DNA of 64,000 nucleotides, from the NCBI RefSeq assembly GCF_001413955.1, contig NZ_LCTZ01000002.1, positions 992,001 through 1,056,000 of the forward strand, written 5' to 3'. Shown here piece by piece: positions 10,057-19,954 of this stretch. Source of the DNA: Flagellimonas eckloniae (GTDB lineage Bacteria; Bacteroidota; Bacteroidia; Flavobacteriales; Flavobacteriaceae). Below the pieces are notes generated by a model. The model made no database searches and had not been told where the DNA came from. It saw nothing but the letters and a program-made list of their open reading frames with translations. Both the position numbers and the translations under genes were made by a program. The stretch's first letter is position 1. Each line of letters begins with the position of its first letter.

Positions 10057-11229
10057 ATGAAAAAGTTAGTACTCATTATAGCAGCGGTTCTTTTAGGTAC
10101 TCCAAGTATCTTTGCAACCACCATGGAAGATAAGGTTGCCACAAGCAATTCTTATAGATATGGAAACTCATTCATTTTTGTAGAAAATGGAGTTACATTT
10201 TCTGTATATCCCGATGGAGAATTTGATTTTTATATTGATAACCGTGTCAATGTTGGCGTTGGTGCACGAATAGGAAATGTTGGAGTAACCTTTAACTCAG
10301 GATTCAATTACAACCCATTCGTACAATATGACGATTATGGGGCTATAATCCAAGTAGAAAACATACCTGTTTATTATGATTATTACGGTCGTGTTTCTCA
10401 AATAGGAAGTGTAGATGTTTGGTATAGAAATGGCCGTGTACGCAGAGTTGGTGGATTGAATGTTTTTTATAACGGTGGAGTTTTTAGTCACCACACCGGT
10501 TTTATCAATATCTATAACAGAGGTTATGTTTATAGACCATTTCACAGATATTTTGCAAGACCTGCAATAGGTTTCTGTACAGTATGGAACACTCCATATA
10601 GAAGGTATTATAACCCACTACGATATTCATTTCACAGTCCTTATAGAAATAATGTAAGACGTGCTTATGTACAGAGAGGAAGAGAATACAGGTTCAATAG
10701 GAACAATAGACGAAGTAATGTGTATCGCAATGACAAAAGAGCTGTAGTTCGTAATACCAATGTAAGAAGAGGTGCAGACTATGGTAGAAGTAACAGGGAG
10801 GTAAGCTCTAGAACAGTTGCGCGATCTAATAACAATGGTTTTAGAAACTCTGGTGATAGAACGTCTGTAAACAGAAACAAAACTGTTAGACAAAGTACTG
10901 TAAAAAGAGGTAATACTACTGTACAAAGATCTAACAGGGGGAATACGGTTACACAAAGAGCTGTTACCCGTACACCAAGAAGTACTTCTGTTACTAAAAG
11001 ACAGGTGACTAGGACACCACAACGAACTGTCACAAGAAGTACAACAAATACGTACAAAAGGCCTGTGGCGCAAAAAAGTACAAATAGATCAGTTGCAAGT
11101 AGAAATAATACAGCAAAAAGAACAGTTTCCAGAAGTTCTTCAGCAACTGTCAAAAGAAGTACAGGAAACACAAGTTCTAGAAGAAACAGTAACACAGGTA
11201 CCAGAACGAGAAGTTCAAGAGTACAATAA
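10057..11229 (+). CDS. Secreted Arg/Thr/Ser-rich protein of unknown function
   Basis: A 390-residue protein starting at the ATG that opens a clear signal peptide (MKKLVLIIAAVLLGTPSIFA). The mature N-terminal half (about 21-175) is Tyr/Asn/Gly-rich with short recurring phrases (VYYDYYGRV, VWYRNGRVRRVGGLNVFYNGG), suggesting small beta-repeats. The C-terminal half (about 185-390) is low-complexity and strongly basic, dominated by Arg, Thr, Ser and Asn (TVKRGNTTVQRSNRG and similar). I recognise no catalytic domain. It is a single-gene unit between a sigma-54-like promoter and a strong terminator. Inference: an envelope or extracellular polycationic protein induced under a specific condition; binding to DNA or acidic polysaccharide is possible but unproven. 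Confidence 0.85.
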   Translation: MKKLVLIIAAVLLGTPSIFATTMEDKVATSNSYRYGNSFIFVENGVTFSVYPDGEFDFYIDNRVNVGVGARIGNVGVTFNSGFNYNPFVQYDDYGAIIQVENIPVYYDYYGRVSQIGSVDVWYRNGRVRRVGGLNVFYNGGVFSHHTGFINIYNRGYVYRPFHRYFARPAIGFCTVWNTPYRRYYNPLRYSFHSPYRNNVRRAYVQRGREYRFNRNNRRSNVYRNDKRAVVRNTNVRRGADYGRSNREVSSRTVARSNNNGFRNSGDRTSVNRNKTVRQSTVKRGNTTVQRSNRGNTVTQRAVTRTPRSTSVTKRQVTRTPQRTVTRSTTNTYKRPVAQKSTNRSVASRNNTAKRTVSRSSSATVKRSTGNTSSRRNSNTGTRTRSSRVQ

Positions 11230-11257
11230 AGATAGTTTTTAGGTTGGTTAGTTGTTT

Positions 11258-11294
11258 ACCCCGTAGTTGGATTTATCCGCTACGGGGTTTTTCT
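11258..11294 (+). terminator. Rho-independent terminator
   Basis: A 9-bp perfect stem (ACCCCGTAG with CTACGGGGT) with a 13-base loop is followed by a T-rich run. It closes the sigma-54-driven gene just before the convergent flippase gene. Confidence 0.85.
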
Positions 11295-11299
11295 TTAGA

Positions 11300-12760
11300 T
11301 TATTCTTCTCTCTTTTTCAACCATTTAGAAAGTACTCCTGTAATATCTTCAGATATTTCAAAGCGATATAAAATCCCTAAATACATGACCACAATAAATA
11401 TCGATTTCAAAACAATGTTGATAATGGGATGAAATGAAAACTGTAAAAGGTGAAACAGTACACTTACCAAAATTAAAGTGACCAAAACCTTTATTGTTGC
11501 TTTTGAAAAGGGCAAAAAACCAAACTTTAATTTTACAAAGACCAGCTTTGCAAGATTAAAAATGAATATGGAAATAAAACTGGCCAAAGCAGCACCTTCC
11601 AATCCAAACTGTGGGATAAGAAAAAAGTTCAGCAGTATTGTCAACAAAGCCAGACATATCCCAAAAACAAGTACAGTTTTATAGTATTGTGAATTGTACA
11701 AAATGGAGTTATTATTTCCCAAAAGAGAATCAAACACCTTGGCCAAACCTATAAGGAAAATAATGGGAAATCCATCTCTATACGATTCTGGAAGCAATAA
11801 GTATAAATCGTCTATATTCAGAATAATCAACACGAACAGAATTCCAGAAGCGATAAAAAGTGTAAGTGATGTCTTTCTGTACAGCGTTTCCAATTCAAAA
11901 TGGTTCCCAGAATTCAGCAATTCCGCAGTTAATGGATATGTAATTTGATGCATTGCCCTAGATGGAACTATGATGACCATAGCAATGTAAGTGGCAACTC
12001 CATAATATGCCACATTCTCAATTTTTATGAATTGATTAATCATCACTTTATCTATTTCCAAGAGAATTATCGCCGCGGAACCTCCAAGGATGATTAAAAA
12101 ACTATAACCTAGTATTTCTTTGGTATTTGATGGAAACTTAAAATCTACTTTAGGAAACCGGATGCTATAGGCATATATTTTTACAATGACTGTTCGCAAA
12201 AGGTAAAGCCCTACCAAGAATTTAAAGAATACATCTAACGTAATCACTTCAAAATATAATAGAAGCAATAAAATGGAAACCCCAACACGTCCAAAAACCT
12301 CTTTCATAAAATTTCCGAAAACTGATTTTAAATGCACTTTACACCATGCATAAAATACTTCAAAATAGGCCATGGACAATCCTACCAAAAAGACGTACCA
12401 AACATATTCCTTGACCATGGGGTTAACCGTAGAAACCAAATCACCTATCTGTTCATAAAATAGAAAAGTTAGTATTGCCACTGGTAAAATGCCAAGTAAC
12501 GGTGTAATCAACATTAAAGTTAGAAATCCGTCCTTTTCGGTGTCCTTATAATTACTATAAAACTTGACCATGGTATTATGGACTCCAAAAGCCAGCAGGG
12601 GCATCAGAATGGTACCTGAAGCCAATATAAAAGTGACCAGCCCATAGTATTCATCCGGTAATATTTGGGTGTATAAAAAAAGTGTGTTTATCGCTCCAAA
12701 AGCAAACCCCAAATAGGTTATTGTAATGTTTTTTAGTGATTGCTTTAAGACGATTCCCAT
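11300..12760 (-). CDS. Wzx-type polysaccharide flippase (oligosaccharide transporter)
   Basis: A 486-residue integral membrane protein with about 12-14 hydrophobic helices and the N-terminal pattern of the polysaccharide biosynthesis/MATE-like flippase superfamily (KQSLKNITITYLGFAFGAINTLFLY). Such proteins move undecaprenyl-linked glycan units across the inner membrane. The start overlaps the end of the upstream glycosyltransferase gene by 16 bases, indicating translational coupling in the same operon. The substrate cannot be told from sequence. Confidence 0.88.
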   Translation of the reverse strand: MGIVLKQSLKNITITYLGFAFGAINTLFLYTQILPDEYYGLVTFILASGTILMPLLAFGVHNTMVKFYSNYKDTEKDGFLTLMLITPLLGILPVAILTFLFYEQIGDLVSTVNPMVKEYVWYVFLVGLSMAYFEVFYAWCKVHLKSVFGNFMKEVFGRVGVSILLLLLYFEVITLDVFFKFLVGLYLLRTVIVKIYAYSIRFPKVDFKFPSNTKEILGYSFLIILGGSAAIILLEIDKVMINQFIKIENVAYYGVATYIAMVIIVPSRAMHQITYPLTAELLNSGNHFELETLYRKTSLTLFIASGILFVLIILNIDDLYLLLPESYRDGFPIIFLIGLAKVFDSLLGNNNSILYNSQYYKTVLVFGICLALLTILLNFFLIPQFGLEGAALASFISIFIFNLAKLVFVKLKFGFLPFSKATIKVLVTLILVSVLFHLLQFSFHPIINIVLKSIFIVVMYLGILYRFEISEDITGVLSKWLKKREE

Positions 12761-14028
12761 TCGATGTAATTTGCCAATGCTTTTGTCAATTCTCTCCTAT
12801 GGAATTGTTGAATCCCTTTTGAGTTTAAAGTCAATTTCCCTTTTTGATAGGTTTTAAACCAAGTTAAAAGTAAATCTTTTAAAGCAGTTGTATCCGTATG
12901 ACTAAAAACAGCACCAGCATTTGTTTCTTGAACAATCTCACCTGCTTCCCATTCTGATGGTCCAATTGCCAAAATTGGTCGCCCTGCATTTAAATATTCA
13001 AATAGCTTTCCCGGAATTATGCCTTTGGTTTCAGCCGAATCAATTTCCAACAATAAAAGTACTTGTGATTTTTGCTGAGCTTTCAATACATCGCTGTGCG
13101 AAAGATAACCCAATTGCTCCACATAGGATTGTAACCCATTTTCTTTGACAGTTTCCAACACTTCCTCTCCCGCTACCCCAATCAATTGGATTTTAAGTTG
13201 TTTTTTGAAATCTTCATTTTCATTTATCGCTATTTTTATCGCTTCCCAAAAGTGTGTTGGATTACGCCTTGTAAGCAAAGAACCAATATGGGAGATGGTG
13301 AAATTATCATCCAACTCAGTTTCTTGCTTTACATCATCAAAACCATTTGTGATTACTTTAATGGGCTTCTTTGTTATCTGTTCAAACTCAGTTTTGGTTG
13401 TTCTACTAGTCACTATTAGTTTATCCGCAGCATTGAGTACGTTTTTTTCTAAGACCTTATGCTTTCTTTGTGATGCTTTAGATAATTTTAATTTAGAGTG
13501 ATAACCAATAGAAGTCCAAGGGTCTCTAAAATCTGCCACCCACTGAATTTGATGCAACTTTTTCAAACCAAGTCCAATCAAATGTACACTATGGGGTGGG
13601 CCAGTTGTAATAACGGTTTTAATACCCTCCAGTTCAATAATTTTAGAAAGATATTTAATGGATGGTCTTACCCAAAATTTCCGGGCATCTGGAATAAAGA
13701 AGTTTCCTCTTACCCAAAGCAATATTTTCTCAACAAAAGATGGTTTCTTTTCTGGGATAACACCAGAGCTTATCGTTTTGGTCTTCTTTTTAGATACGAT
13801 TGATGCCAATGCATAGGGTTCCCGTATGGGATGCTCAAGAATTTGAATACCCTCTGGAATCTCTTTGACGAGGTCCTTATCCAGGATTGGATAATTGGGA
13901 TTTTGGGGAATGTAAACTACAGGTTCAATATCAAAATTTCTCAAATACTTTACAAATTTCAGCCACCGCTGCACTCCTGGTCCACCTGCTGGTGGCCAAT
14001 AATAGGCTATGACCAAAACTTTGTGCAT
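12745..14028 (-). CDS. Glycosyltransferase family 4-like protein
   Basis: A 427-residue soluble GT-B fold glycosyltransferase. The N-terminus has the glycine-rich start typical of GT4 enzymes (YYWPPAGGPGVQRWLKF), and the C-terminal half has the nucleotide-sugar region ending in an E-x7-E-like motif (KGIIPGKLFEYLNAGRPILAIG). The ATG overlaps the stop of the upstream YfhO gene by one base (TAATG). With the flippase downstream it probably builds a surface glycan; the sugar donor is not predictable here. Confidence 0.9.
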   Translation of the reverse strand: MHKVLVIAYYWPPAGGPGVQRWLKFVKYLRNFDIEPVVYIPQNPNYPILDKDLVKEIPEGIQILEHPIREPYALASIVSKKKTKTISSGVIPEKKPSFVEKILLWVRGNFFIPDARKFWVRPSIKYLSKIIELEGIKTVITTGPPHSVHLIGLGLKKLHQIQWVADFRDPWTSIGYHSKLKLSKASQRKHKVLEKNVLNAADKLIVTSRTTKTEFEQITKKPIKVITNGFDDVKQETELDDNFTISHIGSLLTRRNPTHFWEAIKIAINENEDFKKQLKIQLIGVAGEEVLETVKENGLQSYVEQLGYLSHSDVLKAQQKSQVLLLLEIDSAETKGIIPGKLFEYLNAGRPILAIGPSEWEAGEIVQETNAGAVFSHTDTTALKDLLLTWFKTYQKGKLTLNSKGIQQFHRRELTKALANYIEWESS

Positions 14029-16493
14029 TATGTTTTGGTTTTTGATTTTTTAGGGCGAAGTGAAAATCCTAATCCTCCAATTACAATCAAACCAAGCAAA
14101 ATGCAGCTTGCCAATGTGACCTGGCTACCCATCTTTACAACCGTTGGTTCAAATTTGAATTCAATTTCATGCTGTCCGGCGGGGACTTTCATTCCTCGTA
14201 ACGCGTAATTTACTTTGTAATGCGGTTCAGCTTTTCCATCAATAAAAGCATTCCATCCTTTGGGGTAATGCATTTCCGAAAACACAGCAAACCCATCATT
14301 TGAGTTATTAGACTGATATTTAATATAGTTTGGTAGGTAATCAACCAAATCAATATTAGCTAATGAATCTATTGTAAGTTTATGTCTAGTAAAATCAGAA
14401 TTATTATGGTTCTTTATAAGGTTAATTACTGCAGCTTTTTTAGTATCCAAATTGCTTAGGGCATTAATTTCATCATTTACTGAATACACTGAAATCAAAT
14501 CCTCAACAAACCATGCATTACCATTTGCATTATCGTTAACCGCGGGAAAACTATTCCCCTCTTCATCTTGCTGAATGATATATTTTACATTCAACATATT
14601 CAAAACCTCTATATTATTTTGATATAGGTGGTATTCAAATAAATTTTGAAGTTGTCTGGGTTTGGCCGCATGATATCCCCCAATAGATTTATGAAAATAT
14701 GAGGTTCTTGCACCATTCAATCCTTCTTGTGGGTCAAAAACCCTATATACAGAATCATCCTGTTGAATCAGCTCATCTATTTGAGAGGCTTGAAAGGGTG
14801 TGTTCACATTTCTCTGACGAACAAAATCATCCTCATTTACATACCGGAGGTTCACTCCAATTAAATCAAATAAAATAAGTGCTCCAAGAACAATTGCAAT
14901 CAGGTTCTTCCCTATTTTGTTTTTGATAAACAACCAAAGGGTAACAGCTGTTAACAAAACAAAAATTAACGACCTAATGGTATCACTCACATAAACTGCT
15001 TCCCTATCCCGTTGAATCATGGTCATTAGTTCATCTCCAAAATAACCACGATAGGTATCATCTCTCAATCCAACAAAATCAAAGAACGCTTTTAAGATAA
15101 AAATAAATATTCCCAAGCCTAAGGTTATGAAAAAACTCAACTTCAAGGCAGCTATTTTTTTTGAAATTTTATCATTGGACTTGAACAACTCCCGAACACC
15201 CAAAACAGCTAAAATAGGCAAACATAATTCTAGAATGATTTGAATGGAAGATACAGCGCGAAACTTATTATACAATGGGAAATAATCAATCATGAAATTG
15301 GTCAAAGCGGGAAAGTTTTTTCCCCAAGACAACAACAAGGCCAAGATAGCACCTGTCAACAGCCACCATTTCTTTTTGCCCTTCACCAAACATAGGCCAA
15401 GAATGAATAAGAAGAATATTATGGCCCCAATATAGGCAGGTCCGGCCACAATGGGCTGATTTCCCCAATATAAAGGCATTCCGCTTGAAAATTCCAAGGC
15501 TTTTGTTGGTGAAAGCCCTTGACTGGTCAAATATTCATAGGCTTTGGACTCTTTACCTAAATCCTCATTTCCAGAACCTCCGAACAAACGAGGTGAAAAT
15601 ATATTCAACGACTCTGCTATGCCGTAACTATATTGGGTTATATAATCTTTGTCCAACCCATTTTGAACTTCTTTAGGACTACCATCAGGGTTTATGGTTA
15701 ATTCTGATTTTCCACGCGTGCTCCAATCTGCATATTCCTTGGTAGCCATCAAGTTTGTTGCATTGGTAGCTATAGAGAGGATAACTGCACCAATCAAAAT
15801 ACCGATAGATGCAAAAAAATGCTTTAATTTCTTATCCTTAATGGCATAAATTAAATGTACCAATCCCAATACCAGTACCAGTAGCATAAAATAATACGTC
15901 ATTTGGTAGTGATTGGCATTTATTTCCAAGGCCATTGCCAAGGCAGTCAATATAAATCCGAACAGATATTTTTTTCGAAACACCAGCACTATTCCGCCCA
16001 AAACCATCGGGATATATCCCAGAGCGTGAGCCTTTGCATTATGCCCCACACCAAGTATTATGATCAAATAGGTTGAAAAACCAAAGGCCAATGCTCCTAA
16101 AATGGCCAAACGATACTCCACTTTAAGGCAGAGCATTAAAACGTAAAATCCCAAAAAGTATAGAAAAAGATAGTCGGCCGGTCTTGGTAAAAACCGAATC
16201 AGTCTATCTAATTTCTTGATATAATCATGTGGATAATTGGCCCCAAGTTGATATGTAGGCATCCCACCAAAAGCACTATTGGTCCAATAGGATTCCTCCC
16301 CCGTCAATTCCTTATAGTCATTCCGCTCCTTGGACATACCTTTGTACTGGGCAATGTCTGATTGGAAAATAGCTTTTCCCTGTAGCACCGGATAAAAGTA
16401 AATAAGGGAAGCAAAAATGAAGAAAGCAATTACACTAATATGGGTAATAATAGCTTTTAGAGAAAGATTCATGGATTGATTTTGAAAAGACAA
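14028..16493 (-). CDS. YfhO family membrane protein
   Basis: An 821-residue multi-pass membrane protein with many hydrophobic helices in the first 560 residues and a last one near residue 790, plus a large exported domain between them. The profile matches YfhO family proteins, GT-C-like enzymes implicated in glycosylation of lipoteichoic acid or other surface polymers in Firmicutes and common in Bacteroidota. The ATG at 16475 (MNLSLKAIITH) is an alternative start six codons in. It lies 3 bases after the DUF4834 gene and is translationally coupled to the glycosyltransferase, so the operon as a whole points to envelope glycan modification. Confidence 0.85.
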   Translation of the reverse strand: MSFQNQSMNLSLKAIITHISVIAFFIFASLIYFYPVLQGKAIFQSDIAQYKGMSKERNDYKELTGEESYWTNSAFGGMPTYQLGANYPHDYIKKLDRLIRFLPRPADYLFLYFLGFYVLMLCLKVEYRLAILGALAFGFSTYLIIILGVGHNAKAHALGYIPMVLGGIVLVFRKKYLFGFILTALAMALEINANHYQMTYYFMLLVLVLGLVHLIYAIKDKKLKHFFASIGILIGAVILSIATNATNLMATKEYADWSTRGKSELTINPDGSPKEVQNGLDKDYITQYSYGIAESLNIFSPRLFGGSGNEDLGKESKAYEYLTSQGLSPTKALEFSSGMPLYWGNQPIVAGPAYIGAIIFFLFILGLCLVKGKKKWWLLTGAILALLLSWGKNFPALTNFMIDYFPLYNKFRAVSSIQIILELCLPILAVLGVRELFKSNDKISKKIAALKLSFFITLGLGIFIFILKAFFDFVGLRDDTYRGYFGDELMTMIQRDREAVYVSDTIRSLIFVLLTAVTLWLFIKNKIGKNLIAIVLGALILFDLIGVNLRYVNEDDFVRQRNVNTPFQASQIDELIQQDDSVYRVFDPQEGLNGARTSYFHKSIGGYHAAKPRQLQNLFEYHLYQNNIEVLNMLNVKYIIQQDEEGNSFPAVNDNANGNAWFVEDLISVYSVNDEINALSNLDTKKAAVINLIKNHNNSDFTRHKLTIDSLANIDLVDYLPNYIKYQSNNSNDGFAVFSEMHYPKGWNAFIDGKAEPHYKVNYALRGMKVPAGQHEIEFKFEPTVVKMGSQVTLASCILLGLIVIGGLGFSLRPKKSKTKT

Positions 16494-16496
16494 ATA

Positions 16497-16757
16497 TTAG
16501 TCAATTTCTTCAAAATCTATATATTCTCCAACTTTTTTTGACGGATTGGATTTTTTGAAAGGTTTCTTGGTAGTTGTGGTCTTATCATTACTATTCGATT
16601 TACCTCCAAAATCCTGATAATTTCCAAATTGTTGTCCAAAACGCTCTTGGGTCTTGCGCATGGCATAGTTGATTACCCTAGGTGCCAACCATTTTGCCAG
16701 CAATTTAAGGGCATAGTATACTAAGATGATAACTAAAATCGTTTGTAATAAAACCAT
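16497..16757 (-). CDS. DUF4834 family small membrane protein
   Basis: An 86-residue protein with one N-terminal membrane helix (about 3-20), a short amphipathic part, and a charged, low-complexity tail (TTTTKKPFKKSNPSKK) ending in the acidic motif YIDFEEID. This is the DUF4834 pattern of flavobacteria, of unknown function. First gene of the polysaccharide operon, 3 bases before the YfhO gene. Confidence 0.8.
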   Translation of the reverse strand: MVLLQTILVIILVYYALKLLAKWLAPRVINYAMRKTQERFGQQFGNYQDFGGKSNSNDKTTTTKKPFKKSNPSKKVGEYIDFEEID

Positions 16758-16842
16758 ATAACAACAGCTATTGAATCAAAATTACACTGTTAGTCCTTCA
16801 AAAGGCGTTAAAGTATCTTAAAAAAGTATTAAAATAAGTTAT

Positions 16843-17826
16843 ATGGATCGTTCTCGTATTAGCAAACCCCTTGTACTTCTTCTATTTTTTCCGCTTTTAG
16901 CACTTGCGCAATATACGGATGTCATTAATTCCAATAGACCCGGTAGAGCTGTTAGCGCATATGCAGTAGGAAGAAATGTAATACAGGCCGAAGTTGGACT
17001 TGTGTATGAACAACAGGATGATGCTACTTTAAATTCTGATTCAAATATTTTCGGCACGGATATCTCTCTTAGATATGGGTTACTTTTTGAAACTTTGGAA
17101 ATTAAGTATGAAGGGTCTTTCATAAATCAAAACATAACGTACACCGATTTAGGTACTGATGAAACCAGGACGGATTTTTCCCGAAATCGATTAGGGTTAA
17201 AGTTTTTGGTTTTTGATCCATTTAAAAATCCTGAAAACAACAAACCCAATCTATATAGCTGGCGTGCCAACAATGTATTTCAATTGAAAAATTTGATTCC
17301 AGCAGTTTCCGTTTATGCTGGAGCCACATTTAATCTTGGAGATAACCCATTTTACGTAGGAGACCCAATAGCATCACCAAGGGCGGCAATTGCCACGCAG
17401 AGTAGACTATCACCAAGGTTTGTATTGATTTCAAATATTGCCTATGACAGAATTGGAACCGATTTTCCAGAATGGAGCTATGCAGTGTCACTCTCCCATT
17501 CTTTCAGAGATCCTAAATGGAGTATTTTTGTTGAAAATCAAGGTATTAAAAGTGATCGGTATTCTGATATGTTGCTTCGTACCGGTGTTGCTTATTTAAT
17601 TAGTCCAAACTTTCAGGCAGATTTTCATTTGGGTTCCGGTTTTAAAAATACGCCATCTAGAATCTTTGCTGTTTTAGGTTTTTCATATCGATTGGACCTT
17701 CATAAAGATAAATTGGTCGCTATAGAAGATCAAAAGGGAGGGGTAAATGGAAAAATCAAAAAGAATGCCTCGAAGAAAAAACCAAAGAAAGGTCGGAAAA
17801 AAAAGAAAGATAAAATTGACTTCTAA
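16843..17826 (+). CDS. Outer-membrane transporter-like protein (phenol MetA-like family)
   Basis: A 327-residue protein with a signal peptide (about 1-22, ending LALAQ) followed by alternating beta strands consistent with an outer-membrane barrel. It begins INSNRPGRAVSAYAVGRNVIQAEVG, the usual opening of flavobacterial proteins assigned to the 'putative MetA-pathway of phenol degradation' family. The last 25 residues are almost all Lys/Gly/Arg, which would sit on the periplasmic side if the barrel assignment is right. No degradation genes are nearby, so the pathway name should not be taken literally. Divergent from the polysaccharide operon, with 85 bases between. Confidence 0.7.
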   Translation: MDRSRISKPLVLLLFFPLLALAQYTDVINSNRPGRAVSAYAVGRNVIQAEVGLVYEQQDDATLNSDSNIFGTDISLRYGLLFETLEIKYEGSFINQNITYTDLGTDETRTDFSRNRLGLKFLVFDPFKNPENNKPNLYSWRANNVFQLKNLIPAVSVYAGATFNLGDNPFYVGDPIASPRAAIATQSRLSPRFVLISNIAYDRIGTDFPEWSYAVSLSHSFRDPKWSIFVENQGIKSDRYSDMLLRTGVAYLISPNFQADFHLGSGFKNTPSRIFAVLGFSYRLDLHKDKLVAIEDQKGGVNGKIKKNASKKKPKKGRKKKKDKIDF

Positions 17827-17892
17827 GTTTTAACAGTATCATTTTTCTTCCATCCAGAATATTCCTAATATTGACCTTACAAAAAATGATGT

Positions 17893-19017
17893 ATGGTCAC
17901 TATAAAACAGGTGCAATCTAAGAGTGATTTAAAAAAGTTTGTAAAGTTTCCGTTTTCCCTATACAAAAACTCGCCTTATTGGGTTCCACCCATTATAAAA
18001 GATGAACTGGAATCTTTTGACCCAAAAAAAAACCCTGTTTTTAAAAGTGCCGAAGCATCTTATTTTTTGGCCTATAAAAACAATAAAATTGTTGGTAGGG
18101 TGGCCGCAATAATAAATTGGTTGGAAGTAAATGAGCAGGGAATCCGAAAAATGAGGTTTGGTTGGTTTGATTTTGTGGATGATTTTGAAGTTTCAAAGGC
18201 ACTTATAGATCAAGTAGCAAAAATTGGACAACAAATGGAATTGGAATACATGGAAGGTCCTGTAGGTTTTTCCAATTTAGATAAAGTTGGGGTGCTTACT
18301 GAAGGTTTTGACCATATTGGCAACATGATTACGTGGTACAACCACGCCTATTACCAATCGCATTATGAAAAACATGGCTTTGTAAAGGAAAAAGAATACT
18401 TGGAAAATAAGTTTTTGGCGGCCAATGCAGATCCCAAACACTTTTATAAGGCCAATCTTTTAATTAAGAAGCGCTACAATCTAAGGGAACTCAATTTTAC
18501 AGAGAGTAAGGAAATTATGCCCTGGGTAGATAAAATGTTCGACCTGTTTAACGATACGTATTCCAGTTTGGCTTCCTTTGTAAGGATTACAGATGAGCAG
18601 AAAGCGTACTTTAAAAAGAAATATATCAGTTTTATTAATCCAGAGTATATAAAATTTGTGGTTGATGCAGATGATGAACTGATTGCCTTTGCCATTGTGA
18701 TGCCTTCCTTTTCAAAAGCATTACAAAAAGCGAAGGGAAAGTTGTTTCCCACTGGCGTTTTTCATTTGTTGAAGGCCAAAAAAGAAAGTAAGGATGTAAT
18801 CTTTTATCTTATTGGCATACATCCAGACTACCAAAACAGGGGTGTAACAGCTATTATTTTCAACGAATACCATAAAACGTTCCAGTTAAAAGGTATTGTA
18901 AATTGTATTCGTACTCCAGAATTGGAAGAAAATACGGCGATACGACAAATGTGGCGGCATTTTGACCCGGTCACACACAAAAGACGGCGGACATATCGTA
19001 AAGATTTGAGTGTGTGA
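17893..19017 (+). CDS. GNAT-like N-acyltransferase family protein
   Basis: A 374-residue cytoplasmic protein. An N-terminal part (about 1-110) contains the pattern of an acyltransferase fold (YFLAYKNNKIVGRVAAIIN), and the C-terminal part has IGIHPDYQNRGVTAIIFNEY, which resembles the acetyl-CoA-binding R/Q-x-x-G-x-G/A loop of GNAT enzymes. Close relatives in flavobacteria are often mislabelled 'GTP cyclohydrolase'; nothing here supports that. Substrate unknown. It stands alone, 66 bases after the barrel gene. Confidence 0.65.
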   Translation: MVTIKQVQSKSDLKKFVKFPFSLYKNSPYWVPPIIKDELESFDPKKNPVFKSAEASYFLAYKNNKIVGRVAAIINWLEVNEQGIRKMRFGWFDFVDDFEVSKALIDQVAKIGQQMELEYMEGPVGFSNLDKVGVLTEGFDHIGNMITWYNHAYYQSHYEKHGFVKEKEYLENKFLAANADPKHFYKANLLIKKRYNLRELNFTESKEIMPWVDKMFDLFNDTYSSLASFVRITDEQKAYFKKKYISFINPEYIKFVVDADDELIAFAIVMPSFSKALQKAKGKLFPTGVFHLLKAKKESKDVIFYLIGIHPDYQNRGVTAIIFNEYHKTFQLKGIVNCIRTPELEENTAIRQMWRHFDPVTHKRRRTYRKDLSV

Positions 19018-19106
19018 AATTCAATTGATTTAATTTGAAAAGCTATTCCGTTGTAACAAAAACAAACTTGCCAGACTAAATAGTAAACAGCTTTAATACA
19101 ACCATT

Positions 19107-19898
19107 GTGAATTTAGCTTCAGGACAGTATTTTGGAAATAGTTTAAATGCTGTTGAAAATGAACTTCTTAAGCTATGTATTACCAAACATGGCAAGGAAA
19201 CCAGCATTGAAAAACACCATCACGAAAATACCTATTTGAGTGTTTTGTTTTCTGGAAGCTATATAGAGGATGGAGATGGCGTAACCCAATGCATATCTGC
19301 TGGGGATGCGCTGTTTAGACCCAAGGGTTATGAACACAAGAACTCTTTCATAGAAACTCAGGGCATTTGTTTTAACATAGAGTTTAAACCAAAATGGTTC
19401 AACCTACAGCACCATAAGCAAGATGATGTAAGGTTGCGCAAGTTCAAAGCTTCTAAATATCCAGCCCTTTATAAACTCTTGTTGAATGTAAAATATGGTG
19501 AGGATACCAATACAGTTTTTGAACATGTTTATGATTGGTATTCAGATTTTACAACATCAAAACAGATTACAGGGAGTAAGCAATGGGTCAATGAAGTTAT
19601 AGCTGCGCTAAATGATGAGATAGGAGAATTTCATTCCTTGGAAAGCTTGGCTCACAATGTGAATGTTCACCCTGTTTATTTATCAAGAGCCTTTAAAATC
19701 CAACAAGGTTGTACCGTTGGAGAGTTTCAACTTCGTCTCAAAATAGATAGAGCACTTGATCTTCTATTAAATTCATCAAAATGTATTAGCGCAATCTCGT
19801 TCGAAACGGGATTTTATGATGACTCACATTTTATTCGCTCTTTCAAATCAGTATATGGGGTTCCACCGCATAGGTTTAGAAATATTCTGAGAGGTTAA
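19107..19898 (+). CDS. AraC family transcriptional regulator
   Basis: A 263-residue regulator starting at GTG. The N-terminal half has a cupin-like sensor pattern (HHHENTYLSVLFSGSYIEDG, then GDALFRPKGYEHKN). The C-terminal 90 residues carry two helix-turn-helix units, LESLAHNVNVHPVYLSRAF and the AraC signature region ISFETGFYDDSHFIRSFKSVYGVPPHRFR. It precedes the secreted zincin-like gene by 56 bases on the same strand, but that gene has its own TAnnTTTG box, so regulation of it is possible and unproven. Ligand unknown. Confidence 0.9.
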   Translation: MNLASGQYFGNSLNAVENELLKLCITKHGKETSIEKHHHENTYLSVLFSGSYIEDGDGVTQCISAGDALFRPKGYEHKNSFIETQGICFNIEFKPKWFNLQHHKQDDVRLRKFKASKYPALYKLLLNVKYGEDTNTVFEHVYDWYSDFTTSKQITGSKQWVNEVIAALNDEIGEFHSLESLAHNVNVHPVYLSRAFKIQQGCTVGEFQLRLKIDRALDLLLNSSKCISAISFETGFYDDSHFIRSFKSVYGVPPHRFRNILRG

Positions 19899-19929
19899 TC
19901 CTGTACAATTTTATCTACCGGCAAGGGTA

Positions 19930-19937
19930 TACTTTTG
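19930..19937 (+). promoter_or_regulatory. Bacteroidota -7 box (TACTTTTG)
   Basis: TACTTTTG fits the TAnnTTTG -7 consensus of Bacteroidota and lies 17 bases before the ATG at 19955, giving a short leader. No convincing -33 TTTG is visible. Confidence 0.4.
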
Positions 19938-19954
19938 GTTTATAAACTAGACTC

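Noticed and set aside
10627..11195. Two overlapping minus-strand frames opposite the Arg/Thr-rich tail
   Set aside because: Their Leu/Val- or Ser/Thr-rich composition is the complement of Arg/Thr/Ser codons; no start region or promoter supports them.
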